Shown here piece by piece: positions 36,654 through 48,954 of a DNA stretch of 64,000 nt (position 1 is the stretch's first letter; the number at the start of each line of letters is the position of its first letter). The notes beneath the pieces are model-generated. The model was given only the letters and a program-made list of their open reading frames with translations. It ran no database searches and was not told the DNA's origin. The position numbers and the translations under genes are program-made. The stretch is taken from positions 14,130,092-14,194,091 of the forward strand of contig OZ023190.1 of assembly GCA_963995505.1 (NCBI GenBank), written 5' to 3'. The DNA comes from Hypericum androsaemum. Its lineage: Eukaryota; Streptophyta; Magnoliopsida; Malpighiales; Hypericaceae.

Positions 36654-37558
36654 AACTGCAAATGAGAAAAATGAATTAATGTCTAATTTGATGTTATAGT
36701 ACCGTTCAATTTATAGAAGACACGATAACAAATGAATGATTGTACTTATTTATACAATATTTGGATTAACTGTTTTTTAAAAATAATAATAACAATTACC
36801 AATTATATTTTTTCAACGACGCTTATAACATAGCTAATATTAAGTGTGATGCACGTGTTTAAAAGTATAAAAAATCATATACTTATTATTTAAAAATTTG
36901 GATTGAAAATTTTAACATTGTACGAAAATAAATATCTCCTTCAAGATCAGTGATCATTGTTGTCATTATACGACCTCCGTGACATGTTAAGGAATTCTTT
37001 ACAAAACACAAAAGAGCATATTCTACCATACCCCAAAACACATAAAGAAAAAGGACACGATTGCAAAAATATATATACGTATGCGATGAGTTTAATGCGG
37101 AATTTACTTTTCCTTTTTCACTATCTAGACTTCTCCAGCCCTTTGACATTTAAATTTTCCATCTTTACGCATGTGGTCATTCTGCTCTTCCCCTGCTTTA
37201 TTTAACTTGCTCGTTCCGAATTGCGGCTCCATCTCTGGGAATCTGCATGCGGCCTTCCTTTCACGTAAGTACGTGTCAATGTTAATCACGTTTTCCATAT
37301 TATTATACACACGTGCTCTGACTTATTAGATTAAGTCGTATAAAATTAATAAAAATATTTGTCCCGATCTAATTAATTGCGTCTTTGGACCTTGGAGACA
37401 ACTCAGAAAAATAAATTTAACGACTCTTCTAATACAGTCCAGGTTCAAAGGCTAATACTTTAATTTCTTCCCTCCTGCTCTATAAATAATGGTCATCGGA
37501 AAGGAGATTAACAAACAAACTAACAGCCAAATCCGAGTTAATTGCATCTCTAGCAATT
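36654..37558. other. Upstream region of the DUF247 gene
   Basis: AT-rich, no gene. The TATA box of the DUF247 gene lies at its right end. Short ORFs on both strands have no family features. Confidence 0.5.
37481..37488 (+). promoter_or_regulatory. TATA box of the DUF247 gene
   Basis: TATAAATA preceded by CTC lies 78 bp upstream of the ATG at 37559. That leaves room for a short leader starting about 30 bp downstream. Confidence 0.65.
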
Positions 37559-39319
37559 ATGGCCTCCACTTCGAATTCTCATTCCATAGTAACTCGCATC
37601 TACGACGAAGAAGAGTGGCTCGTTCAAATCAATGACAACGCTGAGCACGATTTAACTGACATCGTCAAGATACCTTTCAGCATCTTCCAGGTTGACCAAG
37701 GCACGGTCAATTCCAAGCCCGAGGCTTACATCCCCGAGTTAATTGCACTGGGGCCTTGCCACCATTGGAGGTCCACCGTCTACCAGATGGAGCTCTTCAA
37801 GGTTGCCGCTGCCAAGCGGATTCAGGAGGAGTTCGGAGTCCCCGGGTTCAACCAGCTCGTCGAGACGATCTACCAGTTCACTCCGAACATTCGCGCGAGC
37901 TATGATCAGTACTTGGAGTTAACTAACCTCAGCCTGGCTTGGGTTATGGCCATTGATGGACTTTACTTGCTTGAGGTATGTTGAAACATGTAGCATCAAT
38001 GTTTTAAACATTATTCGTCTTGAGCTCTACAATCTCGTCTATTGTTTTAAGGTTTTGAGACATTTATATGACTTTATATTGTTGACTAGGTTTTAGACAA
38101 GAGAGGAAACGTGCAGCTCCAACCATCAACTTCGGAAGCTCCTCACTTCCAGGACTCCGGCGAGAGGAAGACGAACCATTTCACTAGCACTGTATTGAAA
38201 GACGTGGTGAAGCTGGAGAACCAGATCCCAATCTCTGTACTAAACGGGATCTTGTCAACCACTACTAGCTTCAACGCTTCAAACTCGTCGTTTGAATCCT
38301 CGGATCATCGAGCTCGCCCCTTGGCGTCCATGCTAATTGATCTATGCAAGGTCCTGTCCCCTCTACCGTTGCAGGAAACCTACCCGGACCCGGAAAGGCT
38401 CAATCCTAGGCATCTCTTGGACCTGTTGTACCAATCAATATGGCACAAAGAGGAGGACCGTCAAGGAGGAACGACAAGAGGCACGAAAAGGCTCGTAAGT
38501 AAGAATGGAAGTTCGAAAAGCGGAAAGGTATATGACGAGGAAGAAGCGGTGGTCACCGAGCTATGGGACGACATCAAGGATTCGAACAACAAGGTCGTGT
38601 CGGTGGTGGCCAAGCCTTTGAACTTATTTATTACCCTCGGCGACTTGTTGGGGATAACCAACGTTTTAAGGAAAGCATTGGAGGAAGAGATGGTGGTGAT
38701 CCCTGCCGCTTCCAAGCTAGACGAGCTCGGTGTGAGGTTTTGGGTTTCAAGTGGTGGGCTGAGAGGGATTACTTATAACAAAGATGTTAACGCTCTCAGA
38801 CTCCCGGTATTCGTTTGCAAGGCAACCAGCGACGTGGTGATGAGGAACTTGGTGGCTTACGAGACTATGGCTAAATCCGACTCCCTGATCCTTACGCGGT
38901 ACATGCAAATGATGAACGGATTGATTCGCAGCGTCGAGGATGTGGAGTTGCTCAAGAAGGCCAAGATCATCATGGGGAATTTATCCAGTGAAGATGTGGT
39001 GGAGCTGTTTAGCGGAGGGGCGGCCGCATACGGTAATAGCAGCAGCAGCAGCAGCAACGACGATCATGTCCAACACGCATACTTCAACAATGTGTCTCAC
39101 CCCAGGGACAAGACCATCTTGGATGATACGATCAAGAAAGTAAACGATTTCTATGAAAGCAACAAGAAGGTGAAGTTGTCCAAGATATGTAAGAGGTACC
39201 TGAGGAGTTCGACCAAAGTGTTTGTGATATTTGCAGCCACATTTCTCCTGGTGTTGATGGTTGTACAGACGTTCTGCGAGGTCTACGCCTGCTCACGTTT
39301 TTTGAGTGCCTTCAACTAA
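37559..39319 (+). CDS. UPF0481/DUF247 protein, At3g02645-like (2 exons, 548 aa)
   Basis: Exon 1 is 37559-37975 and exon 2 is 38090-39319, joined in phase 0 by a 114-bp GT-AG intron. Family hallmarks are IPELIALGPCHHW near residue 65, WVMAIDGLYLLEVLDKRG across the intron, VVKLENQIPISVLNGIL, and near the end a basic segment and one hydrophobic helix (VFVIFAATFLLVLMVVQTF, about 516-534). Plant DUF247 proteins are mostly uncharacterised. Some grass members are tied to the self-incompatibility loci, but nothing here links this copy to that role. A plasma- or endomembrane-anchored protein with a large cytosolic part is inferred. A serine run (AGC repeat, about 39041-39055) is a local oddity. The gene converges on the KH gene, with 334 bp between stops. 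Confidence 0.92.
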
Positions 39320-39653
39320 CTTCAAAAACAGGGTCAGAGTAGTTTCATAATACATTGTTTGATTTGTTTTCAGTCTTCAACCTTAGCAAAAACAGTTGGG
39401 TTGATCTTCAGATTTCTTGCCTCGTGCCTGTCGATAGCTTCGAAGATGAAGCATTCAAGTTCTAAGTTGAAATTGTTCATTTATCTGTGCAAGCTAGTCA
39501 TGGTTTTGGATTTAGATTATGAACCTTACAATGTCAAGTGGAAAATATGCACCAGGGCTACAACCAACAACTAAGAAAAACGATAGGCAGAAGCATGATC
39601 CATCATCTGAAATAGTTAGTAAACAAGCTTTTGGAGAGCACTCAATACTTGAT

Positions 39654-41826
39654 TCAAAACTTGTAACCGCTGTACCCCCCTCCTGCACCAGGGGATCCAT
39701 ACCCACCTAAACTTGAGGGTCTGTATTCGCTTAAATGTGATGACAGCGACGGCGAATGATATATGGAGTCTCCTACCTGTGAATAGGGACGATAACCATT
39801 GTCCAACTTCGGGTACATACTTGAGGTTGGTTCCTTGTGGTTGTTAATGAACTCCTGCAAAGAGGAATACTGAAATAAGAAAGAGGTGTCTCCAGTGTTA
39901 GGAGTGAATTGACGAGGCTTCGGAGTTCACCTGAATGAGTTGTTGTGCCAACTGAACCTCAGAAGAGGTGCCCTTGATTTCCACAGTGATCTCCTCCGGT
40001 AGACCTCTACTTTCTTGTATTGTGAGGGTTGCTCCACTAGTATGACGAATGTAAGCTATGTTCTTCCCACCAACCCCAATGATGTCTTCAGCATAGGACA
40101 TCGGCACTTGCATTGTTTGTGTCACCTATATTTAGGAAAACTAAATCATATTGATATAACTTGGACCCAAAATCAAGCCTATCACTAGACAAGAATAACT
40201 ATGTAGATTGCAGAATTCATGTCCACTCCGGAACACCACGTTTTATGACATATCTCACAAACTAAGCAGTCTACAGTTGGGTTTGTAATTGCATCTTGAC
40301 TGCTTCAAACGTTACCGTTTCTAACCAACATAAAGCAAACATCAGCAGCAGCAGCATCAATTGACTAACCTGAGTTATAACAGGAATAGCAGCACGACCA
40401 AGCCCTGCTGAACGCATTCCACCAAGTCCACTAATATTTTGCAATCCATAATTTTGTGATCCATAAAATGTCAATCCAGATGGTGAAATCTTGGGGTCAT
40501 AAAGTGTTTCACGATCATATATTGAAGGATCCCGCTTCAACGACAGAGAGTAATCAGAAAAGAACGAAGTTGAAGGAGCAGAAGCGGATGGGAGGGCTGC
40601 TTGGGATTGACTTTCTCCTGGACGTTCCTGTGAAATCATGGCATTGAACTGCCAAAAGACACTGTCATCATTTAGCCCTTAGTTCTTAAGCATAAAGCAC
40701 GTGGAAGACCTGATCCTACCGTTTTCTCAAAAATAGGAATGACACTATGATCCACCAAGAACTTCCTGAGCTGTCCTACGACCGCTTCTAGGGCAATCAA
40801 CACCTTTGCAACTTCACCATGTATCTCCACAATCCTCTCATCAGAAGTCACGTACGAAGGCACCTCATCTACAAGATGAACAATTGCATCATGTAGCCTC
40901 CATTTTAGTGGCCAACAAAAGTCAACTAGGAAGGAAACCAAAACAAAAGCTCAGAAAACAACAACACATATTACAGAAGCAAACAAGTAATCTGCAAACT
41001 TCCACCCAAATAACATTATCAATGAACCATATGATGTTAGGTTAGGTCAGTAATATTCTGAAGAGAGCCGGTCAGTGGCAGTCAAAGGATATAATTCGCA
41101 TCCCAGTACTTGAAAAAGAGATGTTGAACACTGTTACCAATATTCCCACAAACCTTCAGACAATACGCGCACAGCTGCTCCGGAGCTCTCTTGTATCGAT
41201 CTGATCGTAGATCCCTGCTTTCCTATCAAATGAATTGCCTGGGATGATGCAGTCAGCAACCTAAGGGAACAAAATGCTGAAGCAGCAGCAGCAGAGCCCG
41301 GTTCATCACCCCCGTCGGCAGACAAGCCAGTAACAATCTTAAAGACCCTTATTGCAGCATCCATCGCAGGAGAGAGTGGCGCTTCCGGGTCTTCTTGTCC
41401 AGATATTAGAACCTGCAAGCAGCAAAGCATTCCATCGAGCAGTTACTAGACCCGAACCTACGTATCCTAGTTAAACCATTCCGAGCTTGTTCTTGGAACC
41501 CTAGGGTTTCAAAAAGCCAGATGGATGTTCAATTGCTAGGGTTTAGCGGGACTTACGACGCGATCGGGGGTGTTGGGAGGGGCTTCGAGGATGCGAATTC
41601 GGGTGTGGGTGTCGTCGCACATCTTCTTGACCAGCTCCCCCTTCCGACCGATGATGCTCCCGACCTTGCTCACCGGAACTATCAGCCTGTACACGTTCAC
41701 GCCCGGCCACCCGGGCCACTTCTCTCTCCCTCCCTCCGCTTCTCTCTCCTCCTCCGCCGCCGCTTCCTCTCTCTCCACCTCCGCCGCCTCGGGAGGGTTA
41801 TCCACCGGTTCTGGCGGCGCCATCAT
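39654..41826 (-). CDS. PEP: PEPPER-like poly(C)-binding KH-domain RNA-binding protein (6 exons, 450 aa)
   Basis: Minus-strand exons are 41826-41557, 41412-41154, 40868-40720, 40648-40370, 40125-39931 and 39854-39654. All junctions are GT-AG and the frame is open. The N-terminus is Pro/Glu-rich. Three KH domains follow: KH1 from about 43 ([20 protein letters not shown]), KH2 from about 134 ([19 protein letters not shown]) and KH3 from about 321 ([18 protein letters not shown]). Each keeps the GxxG loop. The linker [14 protein letters not shown] and the Tyr/Gly-rich tail are typical of the PEPPER subgroup, which in Arabidopsis acts in the nucleus on FLC and AGAMOUS transcript processing. A closely related HEN4/FLK-type protein cannot be fully excluded. 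Two adjacent ATG codons open the frame; I use the first. Confidence 0.92.
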
Positions 41827-42059
41827 CCTTCTCCTTTGCTCCTCCTCCTCTGGGGGGTTCTGGCCTTGGCCCGTTTCTTGGGGCTAAAAATAGATACAAA
41901 GGAAGAGCTCTCGCTGCTGTTTCCCAAGATTTGCGTATTCTGACGACTTGAGAAGGAGAGGGTTCGAGCGGAGGGGATGTGGTTTCGCTTGGGTGTGATT
42001 TTGTATACACCCACAAGAAAAAGCCCGTGTTTGTTCCAATTAGGCCTCGGCCCACAAAA

Positions 42060-43612
42060 GCCCAGTTTTTTTATCATGGTACTTTTTTTTAACATGGTGT
42101 AAAAGACAACAACAACAAAAACTATCATTTCTTTTTTAAGGAATGGCGAGTGCTATAGCACTCAGAAAACATAGATTTCCAACCAAAAAAAAAAAGAAAA
42201 CATAGATGTTTGTACCCAAAAAAAAACTATTACTTGATGTTGCAACTAACGTATTGAGCTTCGATGGGTAATTCGGGGCCTGCAGGTGTGGGAGGCATTA
42301 TCCAGTACTCGGGTGACTTCTTGATTTGTGTTTTCGCGAGAGGCATTGGGAGCTGCACCTCTTAGCTGCAGAGCTATGGGCGCTCATCCTCGGTCTAGAG
42401 TTGACTTGGAATAGGAGCTTTCGGAGAGTCTAGGTGGTGTTAGACTCGGCACTGGCCATCCCCTTCTCATATTTCACAACTAATATATCATGAACCATAT
42501 TGAACGTTACGTCTGTGATTAATCACCTGAACACGAGAATCAATTATTGTCTTTTTCTAATAAATAAAATTTAAACAATTTGGCCTGAACCTATAGGCGC
42601 TAGACGATATTGGGCTTTATTCCTCTTCTAAACAAATTTTTACATTACTCTCTAAGTGTTGGTAACATTGTCTCTTCTTTTTTTCACAACTGTTTTGTCC
42701 AGAAAAGTGAGAAAAACTTGGTTACGAAACATCGGATCAACTCATCAACCTCAAAGAAAATCTTGGTTGTGGAATATCTTTCTCAATTCGTGACTGTGCT
42801 TCAAGAGGTAGGCACACATTTTTTTATTTTTTTTATTGTTGACGTGTTGTTTTCAATTGTTTATCTTTATTCTGGTGGAGACGTGGAGTTCAATTGTTTA
42901 TAACACAGTTTTTTTATCAATTTACATTTTTAAAATAATTAGTAGATGGTTCCTATTTTATTTTTATTCAGTACATGATTCATGTATCATATTAATTTTT
43001 TCCACCGCGCACCCAAACGAAAACTTATGCGTACAATTGAACTGACTTTTGCATAGTTTAGGTTATGTGGGAACAAAGATTTGAACATTTTTGTTGGTGT
43101 GTTGTGCTTCTTGTGAATATACACGAGTATGTAGATTTTTCAAACTTAAATTGTATTATATTTCATTTCACATTGGCAAAATTAAAGTCTTGACTTGTAT
43201 AAATTGTTAGTTCAATTGAGAAAATATTTATATTGCATCACTCATACTAAAATCGTATTATTTTCATTTGCATAAAAAACTTAAAATCTTTACGCAACGA
43301 TCAAATTAACGGTTAGACAACAAAATCAACATATTCAAAAAATTGTCAGCGGCCAGAAAGATTCAATATTTTTTAATTTTGGAGGTGAAATTCCAGGCGG
43401 GTTCATGTTCTCGGAAAAATTATTTCAAACTTTTTTAAAACCAAGCTCGGAGGCGGAGCCAATTAAAAAAGCGTCTAACCCCACCTCTTTTTACAAAAGC
43501 GGCTACAGTTAGCCGCACCCCTGTCCGACGTGGCACTAACACGGTCGGTTGGACCGTGGGCCCCACGTAGCTCTAAAGCGTGGCATCGATTATTCCTCAA
43601 CAAAAACATGAA
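42060..43612. other. Upstream of the KH gene, with a LINE RNase H fragment
   Basis: AT-rich DNA around the RNase H fragment at 42240-42460. 43440-43610 has a GTGGGCCCCACG palindrome (43556-43567) and GC-rich patches. The ORFs at 42610-43045 are low-complexity translation without domains. Confidence 0.45.
42240..42460 (+). pseudogene. RNase H (RVT_3) fragment of a LINE polyprotein
   Basis: One frame reads GNSGPAGVGGIIQYSGDFL, the start of the RNase H-like domain found at the C-terminus of plant LINE proteins. After a frameshift near 42358 another frame reads HLLAAELWALILGLELTW and, after a stop, VVLDSALA, the expected continuation with the AELWAL signature. The frameshift and stop show it is dead. 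It is an isolated fragment. Confidence 0.7.
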
Positions 43613-43694
43613 GGGAAAAGTTTACTTCTGCTAAAAATCACTTTAAGTATTTTATAGTTTAAAATTCATTAACTATAAACAAATTTATTTTAAT
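43613..43694 (+). mobile_element. MULE TIR fragment, left of the copia insertion
   Basis: GGGAAAAGTTTACTTC with the following AAATTTATTTTAAT matches the outer TIR of the MULE at 32062. The matching inner part continues at 46177, after a retroelement of 2477 bp. The two pieces together give the unbroken 32.1-kb TIR sequence. Confidence 0.65.
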
Positions 43695-46171
43695 TATTAT
43701 GAATTCAGCAACTAGAGAACAAGATCGCACAAAGAACACGGACACAAGAGTTTACGTGGTTCGGCCTAATGCCTACGTCCACACAGAGAGAGGAGAATTT
43801 TTATTGATGAGTTTCCGAGCCACAAAGCCATACAAAACCTTAGGGTAACATGCCTTTATATAGAGGCAAACCCTTGGTGTACAAGTAATCTAGGTCTGAT
43901 TAGGAGTCCAAAACCTAATCAGAATAGGAATAGGAAATAAGTCTTTCCTATTTCTCGCCATCCCAACAATTTCCACCTTGGCGAGAAATCATCTCGTGGA
44001 AGAACCATGAAGCTCCACCCGAACTTCAACAAACTCCACCTTGACAAAACACCGCCCCATGAAGAACCATGAGATCTTGCAAAACTAATCCGACTCCACC
44101 GATTCTATCTCGGACCATAGATAACTGCATCAATAAGACTATCTCAACTTTCTCTTCACCTTTTGTTCAATCACTTGGAGCCAGCCCCCAAACTCGAGCT
44201 TCTGAGCTTGCTTGGCCTATTCCCTCCAACCTCCATCGAACCCCAACTAGCGAGTCCACTTTCTGAAGCAACCTTGCGACCAATAGACGTACCCTCTATT
44301 TTTTGATCAACCCTATACTCTGCAACCTCGAACCGCTCTTCCGTTGGACCTTTTTGCCTCAAACCAATGCTACTTGTCATAGCATACAAAGGGCAACCTT
44401 TTGTTCTACCAAGTAGAACCCTCGACATGCCACGAACTCCACCGTTCGGCCTTGAGTGAGATACCCGATTCACCCGTGGTGCTACTAACGGCTTCGCATT
44501 CCCCATGCAAAACCTACCCAATACCTTTGACGTGCACGTCTCTTTAGACAACCATAGCGGGAACTTACTAACTTTATCTCCGCGAATCCCAACTCCACTC
44601 AAACCATTCATGTCAAGCTTTCGCTCTATCACACAAGAGCTTTTCTCCCCTCTATCGGAACCCAACGATGTGACTCCAGCTACAACCGTGTTCCCCACTA
44701 ACCTATAGGTATTTCTAGCATTCCTTTCACCCTTCATCACTACCACAGCATCCTTCTCCACCTCCATTAGCCCGCCTACAACATTATAGTTGTACCCACT
44801 ATAATCTAAAGCTCCTAACGAGATCAAATTCCTCTCCAACTTCAGAACATGCCTAATCCCACACAATTTTCTCTCAACACCATCCCACATCTTGATTTGG
44901 ATATCACCTATGCCAGCAATTCTGTAAGTAGAACCATTACCCATAGTCACCATACCAGAATCAACGAACTTGTAGGTGTCGAACCACCCTCTCTTGGGCA
45001 TCATGTGGAAAGAGCAAGCGCTATCCAAAATCCAGGAATCAGAATGCTTTGGACTTGACAAAACAGAAAGAAGATCACCATCTGACCCGTCCGAATGTGA
45101 GGCCACATTCATGGAACCTGATCCTTTTTTCTCGCGATCCCGAGTTCTTTTTGGACAATCCTTCTTCACGTGCCCTTTTTCTCCGCACTCGAAGCAATTT
45201 CCCTTAAACCTCCTTGACCACGACTTGGATCCCTTCCCGTCTTTTGCTCCACTACGATCACCATGGCTACCTCTCACAACCAGCCCTTCCGCTTGTTCAT
45301 CGCCAATTTTCCTTCTTTGATGAAACCCTAGCAGAGCACTTGTGATATCTTCCAACACCAGGAACTCCTTCCCGCAAGTTAGAGTTGTAACCAAATTTTT
45401 GTAGGAGCCAGGTAAAGAATTCAGCATCAATAATGCCTTGTTTTCTTCCTCGAACTTCACATCAACCTTTCTCAAGTCGCTCACAAGTTGACTGAAACTA
45501 TTAATGTGTTGGCTCAAATTCGAGCCCTCCTTCATCTTGAGCCCGTACAATCTTTGCTTAAGATAAAGCTTGTTTGACAAAGACTTAGCATATACCTTGC
45601 CTCCAATTTCTTCCATACCTCAGCTAGTGACTCCTCATCCATGATGTGATACATCACATCATCCGCCAAGTACAAGCGAATTGTCGCCACCGCCTTGGCC
45701 CCCATCTCCTTCCACTCTTGCTCCTCCATCTTCTCGGGCTTCTTCTCCGAGAGCACGATGACCATCCCTTATTGCACGAGGAGATCCTTGACATGCCTTT
45801 GCCATAACCCAAAATTCAAAGAACCATCGAACTTCACAAGAGCAAACTTCGCGCCGTCCGTCATCCTCCAACCCAAGCTCTTGATACCAATTATTATGAA
45901 TTCAGCAATTAGAGAACAAAATGCGCAAAGACCACGGACACAAGAGATAGCGTAGTTCGACCTAGTGCCTACGTCCACGGTGAGAAAGGAGAACTTTTAT
46001 TGATGGATCTGAGTCACAAAGCTATACAAAACCTTAGGGTAACATTCTTTATATAGAGGCAAACCCTTGGTGTACAAGTAACCTATCTAGGTCTGATTAG
46101 GAGTCCAAAACCTAGTCAGAATAGGAATAGAAATAGGAAATAAGTCTTTCCTATTTCTCGCCATCCCAACA
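43695..46171 (-). mobile_element. Non-autonomous copia element with gag and protease only (TR-GAG-like)
   Basis: The two LTRs (43695-43968 and 45892-46171) start TGTTGGGATGG on the minus strand and are flanked by TTAAT direct repeats (43690-43694, 46172-46176). A TTGGTATCAAGAGC primer site, complementary to initiator tRNA-Met, lies next to the 5' LTR, and a purine-rich tract lies next to the 3' LTR. Each LTR has a CTATATAAAG box. The 1.9-kb interior encodes gag, a CCHC knuckle and a protease motif but no integrase, reverse transcriptase or RNase H. The LTRs differ by several substitutions and small indels, so the copy is not recent. Confidence 0.85.
44171..45864 (-). pseudogene. copia gag-protease ORF, broken
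   Basis: Gag starts at the ATG near 45864 (MTDGAKFALVKFDG). It has an in-frame stop at 45771 (LVQ-stop-GMVIVL) and a frameshift near 45595, after which an open frame runs to 44171 for over 470 codons. It contains LYGLKMKEGSNLSQHINSF (gag UBN2-like), the knuckle CFECGEKGHVKKDC and WILDSACSFHM, the copia aspartic protease site in its DSA form. After NTYRLVGNTVV, where GAG-pre-integrase would follow, the sequence becomes Ser/Gly/Arg-rich and unlike integrase or reverse transcriptase. It cannot make a full capsid protein as it stands. Confidence 0.85.
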
Positions 46172-46176
46172 TTAAT

Positions 46177-46385
46177 TAAAATCAATGAGAGGTTCAGACA
46201 GTTGCTTGTATCATGCCCGATCATTTGAACCAACCACATCATATGTCGTTGATGGCGTGGCCCCATCTAGATATTCATCTCTCTTTCCCCCTCTCCCACT
46301 CTTCCCAGATATTCATCAAAATCTAAAACACAAATCATTGACTTTCACAGTCTCATCTCACGCATAGCCATAGAGAAAAGTCAAC
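46177..46385 (+). mobile_element. MULE TIR fragment, right of the copia insertion
   Basis: TTAAAATCAATGAGAGGTTCAGACAG and the later CAACCACATCAT / GATGGCGTGG segment align with the TIR at 32150-32260 (AAAATCAATTAGAGGTCCGG and on). This is the inner continuation of 43613-43694. Confidence 0.6.
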
Positions 46386-46390
46386 CAAAC

Positions 46391-46740
46391 TGATGGAGAT
46401 AAAAATAGAAATATGTTTAATTATTATTCTATAGTTTTTAAATTATTATTATTGGGAGTTTGAGTTATATTATAATTTTATGTAATAGGTTTATTTTAGT
46501 TCTTTATAAATAGGACATATATGCTATTATTTTAGATGGTTGATTTGATAATAAAAATTAGGATTTTTCCTTCACGTCTTGTTGCCTCCTGTTATTCTCT
46601 CTTGAGTTTGACGGAACAAGATTCTATCGTTCTTGTTCAATATGCTCTCTACTGCATCAGTTAGTATCAGAGCCGCGTTCGTTCCTCGTGGTGTTCGATT
46701 GTGTTCGATCCTCCTGATCAGAGTCGTTCTACAAAAAAAA
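46391..46740 (+). mobile_element. LTR plus primer site, short-LTR family (plus copy)
   Basis: The LTR at 46391-46659 starts TGATGGAGAT and ends CTACTGCATCA, with TTTATAAATAGG inside. It is followed by TTAGTATCAGAGCC, a slightly mutated initiator-tRNA primer site, and about 68 bp of leader. There the element is cut off by an inverted LTR piece of the same family. Confidence 0.75.
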
Positions 46741-46847
46741 TAAAATAAACATATTACATAAAATTCTAATATAACTCAAACTCCTAATAATAATAATTTA
46801 AAAGCTATAGAAAATAATTAAACATGTCTCTATCCTTATCTCCATCA
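46741..46847 (-). mobile_element. Inverted LTR fragment of the same family
   Basis: The U3 start (minus-strand TGATGGAGATAAGGATAGAGAC) is present, but the LTR is cut off after about 107 bp. Only TTAC separates it from the complete minus-strand LTR that follows. Confidence 0.7.
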
Positions 46848-46851
46848 TTAC

Positions 46852-47942
46852 TGATGCAGTAGAGAGCGTGTTGAACAAGAATGATAGAATCTTGTTCCGT
46901 CAAACTCAAGAGAGAATAACAGGAGGCAACAAGGCGTGAAAGGAAAACTCTAATTTTTATTATCAAACCAACCAACTAAAACCATAGCGTATATGTCCTA
47001 ATTATATAACTAAAAGAAATCTATTACATAAAATTCTACTACGAATCAAATTCCTAATTATAATCTAAAACTATAGATAATTAATAATAAAGTAATAGAT
47101 AATTAATAAACTATCTTCATCCTTATCTCCATCACTCTCCCCGGGTTGGAGAAATTATCCTCGAATTTGGGATCGTTGGCCGGTTTGAGATCTTTGTACA
47201 TGTGCTCTTGAACGCCTTCGAGTGAAGCAGTGACACTTGATATCTCTCATCCCAACTGAACAAATATTTATAAATCTCAGAACCACAAAGATTCACATGA
47301 AAGATCATGAATTCACCTCTACTAGCGAATCTTTCAGCATCCTTGAGGTCATTCCACATATCCAACAATAGAGAACTCGCAACATCTGCGAACTTATCAA
47401 CTCCGAAAAAGTCAATATACTCGACATACTCAACTTCATAATCCTGGGCAATCTGGAGTTAAGGCATAGTCACCAACTCACCAGCAACAATATATGCCTT
47501 TTGTTCAGCCCATAAGAGATGCTGAATCATAAGAATCTCACCTTCATCAACCTCATCCTCTTTACCAGAGTAGAAATCATAAATTGGTGGTTGATCGACA
47601 ATTTGTGGTGCATCATGAGGTGGGTGTTGTGTAAGACCTGGTAGGGTGGCACCCCAGACGCGAAGCAAGGTCAGAACCTCGCCAATTTATTTCGTCATAG
47701 CGTCGATCCATTGCTCAAGATAGTCGCGGGCAGCCGCCTCTTTTTGTGCTTCACATTTTGGAGGCATCGCAAAAGAGCGTTGACTGGTCATTGATACCAA
47801 CTGATGCAGTAAAGAGCGTATTGAACAAGAACGATAGAATCTTATTCTGTCAAACTCAAAAGAGACTAATAGGAGGCAACAAGACGTGAAGAAAAAATCA
47901 TAATTTTTATTATCAAATCAACAAACTAAAACAATAGCGTAC
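46852..47942 (-). mobile_element. Short non-autonomous LTR element (minus copy)
   Basis: The 3' LTR is 46852-47134 and the 5' LTR is partial (47802-47942). TTGGTATCAA (47791-47800) is the primer site, and a CCCGGGGAGAG purine tract precedes the 3' LTR. The 660-bp interior has short open frames (47668-47459 and 47368-47132) with DQPPIYDFYSGKEDEVDEGE, resembling the acidic P-I-Y-D region near the gag-pol junction of plant gypsy polyproteins. No enzymatic domain is present. TATA-like boxes lie in each LTR. Confidence 0.7.
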
Positions 47943-48954
47943 AGGTTCTAACCTTGCTGGTAATTTTTGATTTGTAAGCTTTTTTCTAAGAATTTTGATG
48001 AAGTTTTTAACCTTGCTGGTACAAAGTATGAAGCTTTTTGGGATTATTATCATGATCATGTTGCTGAACATGAAGCTTCTCAGATCAGTGGTGAGACTTT
48101 AATTTGGAAAGAATTTGGTGACTTTGTTGATGACTTATTTGATGAGGGTTCTGAATCATCCCATGAAAGGGTTCTTTTTCGATCTCATGGTCTTGAAGAC
48201 AATGGTGAACCAATTTATGACTCCTACCCTGGTGAGGAGGACGAGTTCGATGAAGGAGGACGAGTTCGATGAAGGAGAACCAATTTATGACTCCTATCCT
48301 GGTGAGGAGGACGAGGTTGAAGAAGTTGTTGCTCTTTAACCAGAGTTAGTGAATGTGCATATACCCCATGTTGCCTAGGATTATGAGGTTGAGTATGTCG
48401 AGCATATTAATTTTTTCGAAGCTGATCAGTTCACATATGTTGAGAGTTCTCTGTTGTTGAACTTGTGGCATAGGCTGAAGGAAGTAGAACGAGCTAGCAA
48501 GAGAGAATTCATGGTATTTTATCTGAGCATATTCACGGTTGTCTAAATTTCAAGTATTTATTCTGCTAGAATGGACGATATCAAATGTCACCACGTGGCT
48601 CGAAGGTATTAAAGAGTGCGTGTACAATGATTTTAAGCTGGCCAACGACACCAAATTCGAGGGCAAATTTCTCTAACATGGGAAGAATGATGGAGATAAG
48701 GATAGAGATATGTTTAATTATTATCTATAGCTTTTGAATTATTATTATTAGGAGTTTGAGTTATATTCAAATTTTATGTAATAAATTTATTTTAGTTCTT
48801 TATAAATAGGACCTATATGCTATTATTTTAGATGGTTGATTTGATAATAAAAATTAGGATTTTTCCTCACGTCATGTTGCCTCATGTTATTCTCTCTTGA
48901 GTTTGACGGAACAAGATTCTACCGTTCATGTTCAACACGCTCTCTACTACATCA
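47943..48954 (+). mobile_element. Short non-autonomous LTR element (plus copy, 5' truncated)
   Basis: The interior (about 47950-48687) encodes a 100-codon frame from 47967 (FNLAGTKYEAFWDYYHDHVA, later EPIYDSYPGEEDEFDEG), then decays with stops. The acidic segment is duplicated in tandem (around 48225-48320). A 3' LTR at 48688-48954 completes it. The interior resembles that of the minus copy (for example EYVEHINFFEADQF versus EYIDFFGVDKF). The 5' LTR is missing. Confidence 0.7.

Noticed and set aside
44505..45320. Plus-strand ORFs over the copia gag region
   Set aside because: They are antisense of the gag-protease frame.
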